Origin: Parcubacteria group bacterium CG08_land_8_20_14_0_20_48_21 | GTDB lineage: Bacteria; Patescibacteriota; Patescibacteriia; UBA1544 | Assembly: GCA_002774425.1 (NCBI GenBank) | Contig: PEYJ01000026.1 | Location: forward strand, 1 to 36,570 | Direction of reading: 5' to 3' | Length of the DNA stretch: 36,570 nt | Shown: positions 36,391-36,570 of the stretch, piece after piece | Layout: the number at the start of each line of letters is the position of its first letter | Numbering within the stretch: the first letter of the stretch is position 1 | Notes under the pieces: model-generated | What the model was told of the DNA's origin: nothing | Database searches by the model: none | Seen by the model: only the letters and a program-made list of their open reading frames with translations | Program-made: the position numbers and the translations under genes

Positions 36391-36547
36391 AAGCCCCGCC
36401 ACCGCCTCGCTTCACTCGGCAACCCCAAAAAGAAAAAAGTTCCTTGCTTTTTCTGATCTTCGCTGGGGTGATTTTTTCTAAAATGGAAAGGACATTTTTC
36501 TTTTTGGGGTTCTGCCCTCCAAGTATTCGGGCAGTGTGGCGGGGCTT
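36391..36547. repeat. Nested long inverted repeat (candidate palindromic element or structured RNA)
   Basis: Outer arms AAGCCCCGCCAC (36391-36402) / GTGGCGGGGCTT (36536-36547); inner arms AACCCCAAAAAGAAAAA (36421-36437) / TTTTTCTTTTTGGGGTT (36495-36511); extra hairpin CTGCCC...GGGCAG in the right half. Confidence 0.8.
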
Positions 36548-36570
36548 CAATGCGGACGAAGTTTTGGCAA

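Noticed and set aside
1-36570. Alternative genetic code (UGA read as glycine, as in Gracilibacteria/Absconditabacteria)
   Set aside because: fmt and the ProB-like gene end on TGA at the expected family C-termini, so UGA acts as a stop and the standard bacterial code fits.
1-36570. CRISPR arrays, rRNA genes, IS elements or prophage genes
   Set aside because: No spaced direct repeats, rRNA-like segments, transposases or phage structural proteins were seen; the single tyrosine recombinase looks like a housekeeping Xer protein.

Overview
This 36.6 kb window has short intergenic gaps and near-50% GC. It looks like chromosomal DNA from a reduced-genome bacterium, probably of the CPR/Patescibacteria (Parcubacteria-like) type; this placement is inferred from gene content and domain losses, and no search was run. 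Housekeeping content: Xer-type tyrosine recombinase, rhodanese, M23 peptidase, gltX, clpB with a CIRCE operator, a priA-def-fmt block, the infA-rpmJ-rpsM-rpsK-rpsD-rpoA-rplQ-rplM-rpsI cluster, alaS, mnmA, nth, a P2-type cation ATPase, a ProB-like kinase and tRNA-Lys(UUU). A five-gene minus-strand surface polysaccharide block lies at 14.8-21.1 kb. Best candidates for a second look: (1) a gene at 27.8-28.8 kb with two poly-G tracts (G9 and G8). One extra G in the second tract restores a long ORF, and a coding-like coiled-coil tail follows an in-frame amber codon; this suggests a phase-variable locus, a decaying gene or assembly error. (2) A WecG/TagA glycosyltransferase fused to an RppH-like Nudix domain. 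(3) A PriA homologue that keeps its eight zinc-site cysteines but lacks recognisable helicase motifs. (4) RpoA without an alpha-CTD. (5) AlaRS without C-Ala. (6) A perfect 30-bp palindrome just after the xer gene. (7) A nested long inverted repeat just after tRNA-Lys. No CRISPR array, rRNA or IS transposase was seen.
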